Assembly: GCA_023055505.1 (NCBI GenBank)
Contig: JALIRH010000002.1
Span: 23,752,437 to 23,816,436 of the forward strand
Source of the DNA: Callipepla californica brunnescens
Lineage: Eukaryota > Chordata > Aves > Galliformes > Odontophoridae
Direction of reading: 5' to 3'
DNA length: 64,000 nucleotides
Position 1 is the stretch's first letter, and each line of letters opens with the position of its first letter. Shown piece by piece: positions 46,015 to 56,776 of the stretch. The translations under genes were made by a program, and so were the position numbers. A model generated the notes under the pieces. It saw only the letters and a program-made list of their open reading frames with translations. It searched no databases and had not been told where the DNA came from.

Positions 46015-46935
46015 TCACAGAATCACTGAACATCCCAAGTTGGAAAGTTCCCATATGGATCATTGAGTTCAACTCATGGATGCACACAGGACCATCTAAA
46101 TATCTGGCCATGTGTCTGAGAAAATTTCCCAGACATTTCTTGTACTCTGACAGCTTAGGGCTGTGACCACTGCCCTGGGGAGCCTGTTACAGTGTGCAAC
46201 CAACCTCTCATGAAGAATCTGTTCCTAACCTTCACTTGAGTTCCCCCCACCCCTGACACAGCTCCATGCTGTTTCCTCAGATCCTGCTGCTGTCACCAGA
46301 GAGCAGAGCTCAGTGCTGTCCCTCCACTCTCTTTGAGGGGCTGCAGCTGCCATGAGGCTTCTCCTCAGTTTTCTCTTCTCTGGACTGAAAAAAACAAGGG
46401 ACTTCAGCTGCTCTTTGTACACTTTGCCCACTGGAACATTTACCATCTCTGTGGCCTACTTTGGATACTTTCTAATAGCTCTTTTTGTACTGTGATACCC
46501 AAAACTACCCACAATTCACAAGGTGACAGCACACCAGTGCAGTGTAGGGACAATCACTTCCCTTGATCAGCTAGCAATGCTGTCCTTGAGGTACCCAATG
46601 ATGCAGTTGTCTTCCTGACTGCCTGGCCACACTGCTGACTCATGTTCACCTTGCTCACAACCAAGACCTGCAAATGCCTTCAGTGAGGCTCTTCTCCAGC
46701 ATTTCATTCCCCAGCCTGTTTGTATAGACAGGGTTTTCCCATCCCAAGTGCAGAATCTGGTACTTGTTCTTGTTAAACTTCTTGTGGCTGGTGATTGTCC
46801 AGCTCTCTAATTTATCTAGATCTCTCTGTAGTCTTGTCACCCTCCATAGAATCAGCACCCCCTCCCAATTTAATGTCACCACTAAATTTTCTCAAAACAC
46901 CTTCTAGTCCTACATCCAAGTCACATATGACTTTA
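46015..46935 (-). mobile_element. CR1 LINE, about 0.9 kb, diverged subfamily
   Basis: The left end CACAGAATCACTGAACATCC is the CR1 3' end on the minus strand. It continues through TCTCATGAAGAATCTGTTCC, TGTTTCCTCAGATCCTGCTG, CTTCTCTGGACTGAAAAAAA, CTTGATCAGCTAGCAATGCT, and CTTCTTGTGGCTGGTGATTG. It shares the arrangement and wording of the 5054-5850 copy (for instance both contain TGATCAGCTAGCA, and both are similar around the CTGACTGCACAC/GATGCACACAGG region), so the two look like the same subfamily. Right end near CATCCAAGTCACATATGAC. Confidence 0.88.
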
Positions 46936-47099
46936 CTTAACGCCCTTCATCTGCCGCACTGGTTGTCCTGAGCAGTTACAAATGAAAACGCTGATGCTCC
47001 AATGGGCTTTTATTTGGGTAAAATCTGCATATGGCACTTAAAACCATTCTTCTAGTTGATGTTTGTGCCTTCAAGTTCTTCACATATTTCCACTCAGAG

Positions 47100-47650
47100 A
47101 TACAGGGCCATATGCATAGCATGTAGATATGTACATCTGTGTGTAATCATTAGTACCCAGCTGGGCTAGTAGTCAGTGGTTAGATGGCCTAGAGACAGGT
47201 GTGGAAGTGGCCACAAGTCTGGGCTGGGCACTGGGGAGACCACTGTGTGTGCTGGTTGATTACAAGGTGTCCAAGCCATCTGCTGGGTTGGCCATGGGAC
47301 CTTCAATTTGGCTGAGGGACCCATCCATATGTAAGTATCAGAACTGGAGATGAGAAGGTCTCAGAGCAAGTTACTGGATTGGCTGCATATCAGTTAATGG
47401 ATGCATACAGAGTGTGTTTGTGTCTGTCCATGTGGGTATGCATATTGTATATGTGTCTGTGTGCCTATGGGGATGACATGCTCTGCCTTGTCACTAGCTG
47501 AACCTGTGAACATGGAACTGCAGCCGCCTCACCCCCACCAGGATGCTGGATTCAGCACCTCTTCCAAAGAATGCATCCTTTTCTCTTGCTTTTCTCCTCT
47601 TTCTGTCAGTGATGCCAGCAAGATTACCCTGTGCAAAATACATAATTAAT
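47100..47650. other. Unclassified GC-richer block
   Basis: The block includes CTGGGCTGGGCACTGGGGAG near 47220, a (GT)-rich stretch with the near-duplicate phrases GTGTCTGTCCATGTGGGTAT (about 47420) and GTGTCTGTGTGCCTATGGGG (about 47453), and CAGCCGCCTCACCCCCACCA near 47521. It has the composition of a retroelement-derived or low-copy repeat, but I cannot name a family or define ends. An 82-codon frame at 47401-47649 is probably chance. Confidence 0.35.
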
Positions 47651-47746
47651 GTAAGTATTAGTTCAAATTCTCTAACATGGGTATTTACTCTAGTTATTGA
47701 ATGTGTGGCGTCCTAAAAAACTCAATATCTTACCAGGAGTAGAATA

Positions 47747-47843
47747 TAGAATCACAGGATTACAGATTCATATAGCTTGGAAGGGACTTCTAGAGACCGT
47801 CTAGTCCAATCCCACTGCTAAAGCAGGTTCCCTAAAGTAGTAC
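47747..47843 (-). mobile_element. CR1 LINE 3'-end fragment
   Basis: ATAGAATCACAGGATTACAG, then GCTTGGAAGGGACTTCTAGA, then CCGTCTAGTCCAATCCCACT is the CR1 terminus on the minus strand. It stops after AAAGCAGGTTCCCTAAAGTA, giving about 97 bp. A severely 5'-truncated insertion. Confidence 0.87.
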
Positions 47844-49511
47844 CCATCATATAAAGTTAATAATCCTTTATGGGCTCTTTATCTGGACAGATGAACATTG
47901 TGACATACAGTATGACTGTTCTAAAATGCAGACCAGTATTTATATAGTGTGATAGAAAAGATAAATCAATTTCAAGGAAATTGAAAAATAGTTCCTGCCT
48001 TAAGGATTTTGTTCTCTAAACAGACATCTGACAAGATGAGTGACTGCAAACAAGAGAACATGTTGGTCAGAACAATAGGAAAGTTTCACTTAGTATTTTC
48101 TCCCCCTCTTGTTTACACTTGTTCCTGTCAATGACAGCAGTGTTTAATTAATTAACTGGGGTAAATTAAAATTGTTCTGTCATTAAATTGTCACATGACA
48201 CGAGTGTGGAAGTGTGAGAATCTGAAGCACATAGGAATAAATAGGACAAGAGGAATTAAAAGGGAGTAAAATAAATGAATGAGCGTAGAAATAGTCATGA
48301 GGAGCAAGATGAAAAGGAAAGAGAAAAAAAATAGGGTGGCTTCACAGGCAGAAGATCTGCATAGATGGCCATGGCAAAACATATTTTATTTCCACAAAGC
48401 AGTGGGCTGTCTTATGCACCTCCTGAGAGTGTGTATCCAAATTTGGACTGTTCCTCTGAGGTATCCTTACCAGGATCCAAAACTAAGGCAGTAATATGTA
48501 TTTCTGGGCTAAGGTTAATATAAAGTTCAAATATTTTTTCTCTTCTGGAAGATTTCTCTAAAGAGCAGAGAAAGACAGTAAAATCAAGAATTTGGTCTAT
48601 AGGATGAGAAATGCTAATTCAGTGAACTCCATTTCCTGGAAAAATTCCCTTGTGAATTGAAATGTGCGTCTATGGCAAGAAGCAAGGGATCTGCAATAAG
48701 ACACTGAAAACTGTAGTGAGTAAACAGGAAAAGCTTTTTTGCTAAACCCAGGTTGTAGCTAAATATTGACAACATTTGATTTCTACAAATGGCACAACTG
48801 GGCTTCTTTGGTGGTAATTCGTGAGTCTATTCTGCTCTAGATTCTTGTGTTTTTTAGTCAAGAATAAAGTACCTACTTTGGAAAGAAAGGCACGTATTTT
48901 GTAAGCTTTTCAAGTTAGAAATTACCACAAGCTTAGCTAGCTCAAAGGCATTACTATTTCTTACATATATTCAAAAAATATGCATAACCAATACGTGATA
49001 ATAGCGAAATGTATTCATGTAAACATTTATGTGTCTTGACCAACTGCTAAGAAAGCTTGTTTTTAAACAGTCTAGACAGAAATGTGAAAAACCATAATGA
49101 GGTTATATTAGAATGACAAAAAAAATCTGCAAAGTCATTGTGTACAGATTTCCTCCTAAATTGAATCTAACATATATTGTCTCAATGGGTAGTATCCATA
49201 ATTGGAGTTAATGAATAAAACCACTGACAACCAAAAGTTAAAATCAGGCTTGAACAATTTGCTTTATTTAAACTATTTTTAAACTCCATACACTAGTCAG
49301 CATATTGTGAGAAATATTTCTGTCCTTTTTGGGACAATGTTTAAACCACAACAGAGCAACCTTTTATGTAGCAGTTAGATGATCAACGTTTATTTCTTTC
49401 TAGATGGCATTTCCTGGTTGATGCTGTGTTCCTGTAAAAAGAAAATAAAAAACAACTGAAGCACACTGAAAGAGTGAAAAAAGTATATATATTTCAAGAG
49501 AACATCTGTTG
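47844..49511. other. Intergenic DNA, nothing recognised
   Basis: AT-rich. No gene or transposon is recognised. Confidence 0.5.
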
Positions 49512-50392
49512 ATTTTGCACCCTCAGCAAGTTTGCTGTGTGGTATGTCAACACACCTGAGGGATGGGATACTATCCAGAAAGACCTGGACAGGGCAGGGG
49601 ACCCAGGAAGAACTCATGAGGTTCAATAAATCCAAGTGCAAGACCTTGCATCTGTGTCACAGTAATTCCCACTACCAGTACAAGCTGGATATGAAAAGAC
49701 TGAACACCTTACAAAAAGGACTTGGGGATACTGGTGGATGGAAAGCTGGACATGAGATAGCAGTGTACCCTTTCAACACAGAAAGTCAACTGTATCTTGG
49801 GCTGCATCAAAAGAAGTGTGGTCAGCAGATCGAGGGAGATGATTCTGCCCCTACTCTGTGCTGGTGAGGTTTTGCCTGGTGTACTGTGGTGTACTCCACT
49901 CCAGATGTGGAGACCTCAGAACAAGAGAGACATAGACCTGTTGGAGTGCATCTATAGAAGAGTTACAAAAATGATTTAAGGGATGGAACACCTCCCCTGC
50001 AAGCTAAGCTGAGAGAGCTGGGGCTGTTCAGCCTGGAGAAGACTTTGGGGAGGCCTGGTAGTGGCCTTTCAGTATCTAAAGGGGGGGCTATAAGAAGGAA
50101 GGGGACAGATGGTTTAGCAGGATCTGTTTTGGTAGGACAAGGGGAAATGGTTTCAAACTAAAAGGGAGCAGATTTAGATTGGATACGAGGAAAACGATTT
50201 TTACAGTAACGGTGGTGAGACACTGGAACACACTTCCCTAGATGTGGTGAATTCCTCATCACTGGAGACACTGAAGGTCAGCATGGATGGGGCTCTGAGT
50301 AACCAGATCGAGCTGCAGGTGCCCTATTCATTACAGGGGAATTGGAAAGGACCATTAAAGATCATCTAGTCCAACTCCCCTGCAATGAATAT
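49512..50392 (+). mobile_element. CR1 LINE with a fold-back 3' end
   Basis: It begins at TTTTGCACCCTCAGCAAGTT (the region around the FADD box), then encodes pieces such as EELMRFNKSKCKTLHLCHSN (about 49602-49661) and RDIDLLECIYRRVTKMI (about 49927-49977), interspersed with frameshifts. At the 3' end, instead of the usual ATTCTATG tail, a left arm (50327-50346) is followed by a 23-bp centre (50347-50369) and a right arm (50370-50389) that pairs with the left at 18 of 20 positions. The centre is the ordinary CR1 GATGATCTTTAATGGTCC segment in reverse orientation. An AT-rich ATGAATAT run follows. Confidence 0.88.
50327..50389. repeat. Inverted repeat at CR1 3' end
   Basis: Arms TTCATTACAGGGGAATTGGA and TCCAACTCCCCTGCAATGAA are complementary at 18 of 20 positions around a 23-bp loop. 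The loop is CR1 3' sequence in opposite orientation to the body. It could result from a micro-inversion between the two arms, or from a second, minus-strand CR1 3' end abutting the first. Confidence 0.85.
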
Positions 50393-53300
50393 AATGAATA
50401 TATGAATATATAAATTAATAAGAATGCATTCAGAATAAAAGTTTGAATATAGTCAGATTAGTTTGAAACATGAGATTATTATGTAAAAAAGAGCTCTCTG
50501 GAAAAAATTGTAGTCAAAAACAGTGACAGCTATGATCTAAGGATATAAAAAAAGCATTTTCTTGATTTCTATCACTGACTTTGAACCAGGAGTGAAATCT
50601 TAGTGTTGTTGCAATAAATGCCAGATCTCATAGACCTTTGTAACAAGATCAATTCTATATACTTTTTCAACACTCTTCCTATGAACTGTTATGCTTTAGT
50701 TCCCCACCATATAAACTAGAATATATATAGTTTTACTACTTTACCTTTTAATATTTTCTCTGGTAAACATATGCAACACTAGTAAAATTATAATTAGCAG
50801 TGCTGTTATTACATTTTAAGAATTGGGTATTAAATGTATATTTTAAAATGTGTGTGTGTGTTCACTGATAGATCTGGTGTTCTCTAGAAACCAGCTGTCA
50901 AAAGGAAGACATCAATATTTAGTCTCATCATATTTGATAGTGATGTATTACTGTAACTCCTTCTTAAAAGATTTTGTAAATTAGCCTATTCTATAACAGG
51001 ATGTGAACATTTCCTGCTTTCCTCCCTCATTAATGACAGATAATTACTGCAGGGAAAAAAAAATGGAAGAAACAAAGAAAGCAACACACGATAATTATGC
51101 TAATTAGCAAGATAGATCTTTAAACACTAGACTACAAAATTTGCTATTCTTCATGATGCCAGTATACAATCCAAAATTCCTAGGCCACTCTATGAAAAAG
51201 AACAATAACCTCTCTCCCTTGGGCATTTTTCTGGTTATTCTTAAAAGAACAAAAGAACAGCTGTACTGATACAGAGCATTCCCTCAAGCCATTGCAAAGG
51301 GTTCAGAAAAAGAACAAGGAGGTAATCATTTAACAATATTTCTGTGGTGAATCCTCCAAAAACTGAGCAATCAGAAGCTCAGGGCATTCCTGAGCCAAGG
51401 TCATGTATTTGTGGGTTCAGTGGTGTTCTTGTTTCTTTGTTTTTATTTTTGTTTTTGTTTGTTTTCTGTTGATATTCTTCTTTGTTCTAAGACTTCCATG
51501 GAATTTCCAAAAAATGTCTCACTGATGCAGACTTGGGAAAAAAGGTACACAGAAGTGGAAGTGGTCAAGAAACAAATCAGATCTGCATTGGAACAAGATT
51601 AGTAAAGTAACTGTGACTGATCTCTGGCACTGAATCCAACTGGCAAAATGCAGTCTATAGTCTATTATTACATGGCATTAAACACTCCTACCATTTAAAA
51701 ACAAGATGCATAAAATTGCCTATTATGAATGGATTCTAGCCTATGAAGATCTGAAAGTGTCTTGGCTCAAGCCAAATTCATGCTAAGAACCATGCTGGTA
51801 GTTTATAAGATATGAAAACAGTTTAACAGCTGGTAAAGCTTCAGCACCCTGAAGTCTTCACTGGAAATACCTAATTAACTATGAAAGGTGAATCTTCTGT
51901 GTTTCTGCAGGCACTTTACATTCTGATGGGTGGTGTTAGACCAGAATTCAATCATCTTTTTAACGTATCAACTACTATTTGTAAAAATCTTGTAATTTTG
52001 GAGTGAGACGAAAGACTTCAATTACATTAGAAAAATTATTTCAGCTGTCCTAATAAGGGCAGCAAAGCTGTCATCTGTGCATACTGAAGAGATGAGCCTT
52101 AAGGAAAATATAATTGCACATTAAGATCCATAGAATGACAAAGGAGAAAATTGTTCAGCCATTCTAATATGGTTACATCTATTTTTGTCAGGATCTGAGG
52201 AATGACAGGGAACTCTTGTGACTAGCGGTACAGGAGGAAGACTCATCCTTGTTATTCAGACTGATCTTTCTCTCTTATCTTAAAGAGATCATAAACTACT
52301 GTAAACATCTTCACTAGTTAGGTTAGTAATTCCTCTCCATTTGTGCTTCTCATGTAGAAGACATTTCAGGCCCTGATTTCTGTTGAACAAAAATGGTTCC
52401 ACCTCAGCATTGATGCCATATTTAGGAAGCACAAAGCAATCTGGACACATATTCAGAAATGGATGATGAGGCATTCAAGCTCTTGAAGGGTAATGGAAAC
52501 TTCCCAAATAGTTACATCATATAGATTAAGAACTTTAGACTGCAACATGCTATGAAATCACGTCTTACTAAGCAAATAATAGCAATGAAGTTTCAGTAAG
52601 TATTCCGTGCTACAGTTCTTTTTTTCTAATTGCCAGGTAAAAAGACTAATTTGTTATATTCCATGTTGCCAGGACACCACAACTGATAATGATTTTTCTT
52701 TATAATACTTTCCACTGATAAATTCAAAATCTAGTAGATGACACATAAACAGAAAAGACTGATAATCCTACATCCAGTCTCTTATGCAGTTCAGTGAATT
52801 CTGCTTACAGACTGTTGTGCTTGGTTGCATCCCAATACAGCTCCTTGCACGATCAAGCCCTTATCATTCCTATTCTTGAAGTCAATGAAGCTGAAAATCA
52901 ATATATGGATTTTCAGAGGTGAATTCCCCTAAATGGTTCATACATAATATTGTGTATTTCTATGAATATACAGTTGCATGAAAAAGTTGCCTTTCAGTGT
53001 CTTGCTGTTGTATTTTATCAAAATCATAATGCATTTAAATTGATACAAGAATGAGGAATCATCTGAAAGTTTTTGGAATATTCTAGTTTTGTTAAGATAT
53101 GCCAACAAGTGGAAAAACTTGTAAAACGTTTTGATTCTGAGACCCTCATTATTCATTGCCTGTTTCTAATCTATATTCAGTTTCTCTTTTTCTTTAAATG
53201 TATCCTGATTTAAAAAATCTAAACCTCTTCAATATTAGCAAAAAAGATAAACCTTTCAGTGTAAGACTAAATGTATTTATTGGGTACTAGCATTTATCAG

Positions 53301-55310
53301 CATTTGAAGACAGTTTAATTAATAGCATGTGTTCCATAACAACTCCTTTTTGTGCAGCTGGCATCTGTAGAACTTGCAAATGACTGCCAGATAGTTGCAA
53401 GTAGTGATGTGTTTTCATTTGCACTCACATTGCAATTAAGAGTATTGTAGATTGTATTAAGATATGCAGGGAAATGGCTGGGTCCTGGCCTAGGTTATGC
53501 TAACCAAAAATAGAAATAAACTACTTGACATATTATTACCTTCTGGACAGTTGTGAGAAATAACAGCAGAACATGGCCACGATGCCAGCTGTGGTGACCT
53601 AGCCAGGTTTTGCTCTTGAATTATATTACTCACAATCTCCCTAAATTAGTATAGTGACAACTGAAATGCCCATAGAGGATGAAGGTTCCTAAACCATACC
53701 GAAGTGAAGTGTTTCTAGTCTCTACAACATTTAACATGTATAAGAGCAAAGTGGGAAAATCAGCTCCAGGAAGAGGCTCTGTATTTCTACAAGTAGCCCT
53801 ATGAGCTTATGTCAGAATTAGATCCTGCTTATTGTTTTGCTTTATTTCACTATTGTGAAACAGCCTGTTATTTGCCAGTGTTTTCTCTACTAAAATGCAG
53901 GATGTTTCATGCTGATCATAAGCTCATGTTGTAATAGCAATTATAGCTGAAGAGGTGACACCTAAGGTGTTTGACCTTATCTAGTCTTATTTCATTGACC
54001 GATGTATTAATATTTCATGATGATCCTGCTTAGTGATTACATAAGGAAGATTATACCTGACACTTCAATTCCGTATCCCATTTCAAAGGTGCTATTTCTG
54101 CATGTTTGTTACACTACTGAAAAGTTCATCTATTGATTCTTATCTTAAGAGTCTTTTACAGTGATTTTGTTAAGAGCTCAGTAATTCATACTGTGTAGAG
54201 ACACCGTGTTCAAGGAAATCATGAAAAAGATTCTTATATTTTGACTGACCATGTTGCTTTTGCAAAATTATTTATTTTCCTCTTTTATATTTATAGATTT
54301 GTGGAGAAGACATTAAGTCTGCATCTGAAAGTCATCCACCTACTTCATAACAAATGCTATTTCCATTTTATAAGGGCTGTGTCCTGGAATATACTAAATC
54401 CTTTGGCTCTGATCCTGTAGAGCACTTACATGCATGAGACATCTCACTCAAATTAAAGGGATGTCTCAGATATACTTAAAGACATGTAAAAAAATCTTTA
54501 AGTGTCAGGTTTGTCTTACAACACAAAGAATTTTGTGAAATTAAAATATACAGGAACATTATCAGCGCTGAAGGTGAGTTTAAGTCAAACAACCCATACT
54601 GAGAATGAAACATTATGTTATGTTTCATTCGAGATTATTTTTCTTTTATAAAAACCAAGTCCTTGATGACTATATCCATGGCTTTAAAGCCTGATCTATC
54701 AAATGATAAAAGCAAATCAGAAAGATTAAGCATTTATGCAAATGTCCTCAAGATCTATGGTATATACATTTAAGAGTTTGGCCTAAACTTGTCTTTAACT
54801 ACTTTACATAAGAAGCAGGTCATGCAGCAAATGCATGTACTCCTATGGTCTCAGGCAGACTCAGGTAATTAATGTTTAACATCAAGTGTTTGGAGTACTT
54901 CTATCTGTTCTGTGCTGCTCAGTGATGTGGGTATCTCTGCTTATGCTTAGTATATATTATACAATAACAATCTGTCTGCTCCTTTGACAGCTTTAGCATG
55001 ATCCTCTTCTAAACAAAATCATCTCTTTTTGTTCTTTCCTGTAGTTAACTTGCAACCAATTTATTTTGTTCTTCACAGATTGTTTAGAGAGCTTTCCCTT
55101 GGCAGACATTAACTTAAATAGGAACCCCAGCTCCAGTGGTTACTCATGTGAGGAGCTAAATATCAGTGCAAGGACATGAATATTTTCTCTAAAATTTGAC
55201 TGTAGCTAAATTAGTACAACTGTTGGCACTGATTAAAAAATAAAAATAAAAAAAATATCAGAATATGTCTACTGAAAGAAAACAAAAGACATAAAAAGAA
55301 GACAAAATGA
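50393..55310. other. Intergenic DNA, nothing recognised
   Basis: About 4.9 kb of AT-rich sequence, the longest CR1-free run outside the MMP16 unit apart from the last 7 kb. It has only short chance frames. No tRNA-like, snoRNA-like or splice-linked coding pattern could be supported by eye. Confidence 0.5.
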
Positions 55311-55473
55311 ACAGACTGCCCAGAGCGATAGTGGAGTCTCCTGCTCTGGAGATACTCAAAACCCACCTGGAAGCGTTCCTGTGCAACGTATTCTAGGGAA
55401 TCTGCTTTATCAAGGGAGTTGGACTTGATGATCCTCAGAATCCCTTGCAACTAGTGCAATTCTTTGATTCTGC
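55311..55473 (+). mobile_element. CR1 LINE 3'-end fragment
   Basis: ACAGACTGCCCAGAGCGATA, then GTGGAGTCTCCTGCTCTGGA, then ATACTCAAAACCCACCTGGA encodes the EIFK-type C-terminal end of CR1 ORF2. It continues to GAGTTGGACTTGATGATCCT and ends at TTCTTTGATTCTGCA, the CR1 tail. Strongly 5'-truncated. Confidence 0.92.
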
Positions 55474-55689
55474 ATAAAAATTAGCTGAATAATATTTACT
55501 AGACTTGAATCGTTGGACATTCATAATGTTCAAACATGGGTCTTGATGGGATGTCCCTGTGGCTGTTAAGAGACCTAGCATATGTCATGTTGAGACCACA
55601 TTCATTAATCTTTGATTGAACACAGTGAATGGGAAAGGTGCTTTAAGACTCTTGGAAAGTAAATGACACTCAATTTTAAGAATGACAAG

Positions 55690-56776
55690 AACTACAGGCC
55701 TGTCAGTTGCCCTTTGATCCTAGAGAAGCTGATGAACAAATTATCCTGGAAACCATTTCCAGGCACATAAAGGGCAAGAAAATCAACTGTCTTCAACAGG
55801 AGGAAGTCATGTTTGACTAGTCTGATAAGTGTGAAGAACAGCAAGTTTTGCTGACGTGGACTTCAGTAAGGCCTTTGACAGTCATCCACAAGATACCCAT
55901 AGATGTATGTGCTGAATGTGCAGACAGTGAGGAGGATTATAAACTGGCTTAATGGTCAGGCTCAGGTTGATTGTTGTTGTCAGTGATTCAAAGTCTATCT
56001 TGAGGCCAGTAATGAGCAGAGTACCACATGAGTTAATACTGAGTCCAGTCCTGTTCAACAGTTTCATTAATGATACGGACAGTGGAGTAGTCCGTCCAGT
56101 CAGCAAGTTTCTAGAAGACACAAAACTGAGAGGAGTGACTGACATGCCAGAGAACTGTGCTGCCGCTCAGAGAGACCTAGCCAGTCTGGATAAATGGACC
56201 AACAGGTACCTCATGCAATTCAATTGGGAGTGTAAAGTCCTACACTTGGAAACAATAACCCTATGCAGAAGTTCAGGTGATGGAACAATCAGCTGGAAAG
56301 CAGAAAAGGACCTTTGGTTTTGGTGGACACTAAGCTGAACAAGAACCAGCAATATGTACTTGCTGCTAAGGTTAACAGTATTTTTCTTTTTTAGGGCCAA
56401 GAGTACCTCTCCCTTGTGAGGAGAGGCTAAGACAGCTGGGATAGTTCACAATGTGAAGAGGAGGTTCAGGGAGATTTCATCGGTATCAATAAATACATGA
56501 AGGGAGGGTGCAAAATGGACAGAGATGGGCTCTTCACAGCGATGCCAGGATGAGACGCAGTGGGTGCAAACCTCTGAACACCAGGAAAAACTTCTGTGCT
56601 GTGCAGATGACTGAGGACTGGCACAGGTTTCCCAGAGAGGTTGTGGAGTCTCATCCTTGAAAATCTCCAAAAGAGGTCTGGACATGTGTCTGGGCACCCT
56701 GTTTTGGGTATCCCTGCTTGACTAGATTTCTCCAGAGGTCCATTCCAACCTCAACAATCCTGTGATTCTTTGATCC
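55690..56776 (+). mobile_element. CR1 LINE, about 1.1 kb, with reverse-transcriptase relic
   Basis: Starts near GAACTACAGGCCTGTCAGTT (the YRPVSLT motif), followed by GGACTTCAGTAAGGCCTTTG (DFSKAFD, about 55858). The frame at 55952-56338 reads MSRVPHELILSPVLFNSFIN, then KFLEDTKLRGVTDMPENCAA, where the catalytic FADD has become FLED. It has lost about 100-200 bases after the SQQC-type segment (about 56345-56400), replaced by a short T-rich stretch. It then resumes at the LxRLRQLG region and the ATGCCAGGATGAGACGCAGT region, ending with CAATCCTGTGATTCTTTGAT. Not functional. Confidence 0.92.
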
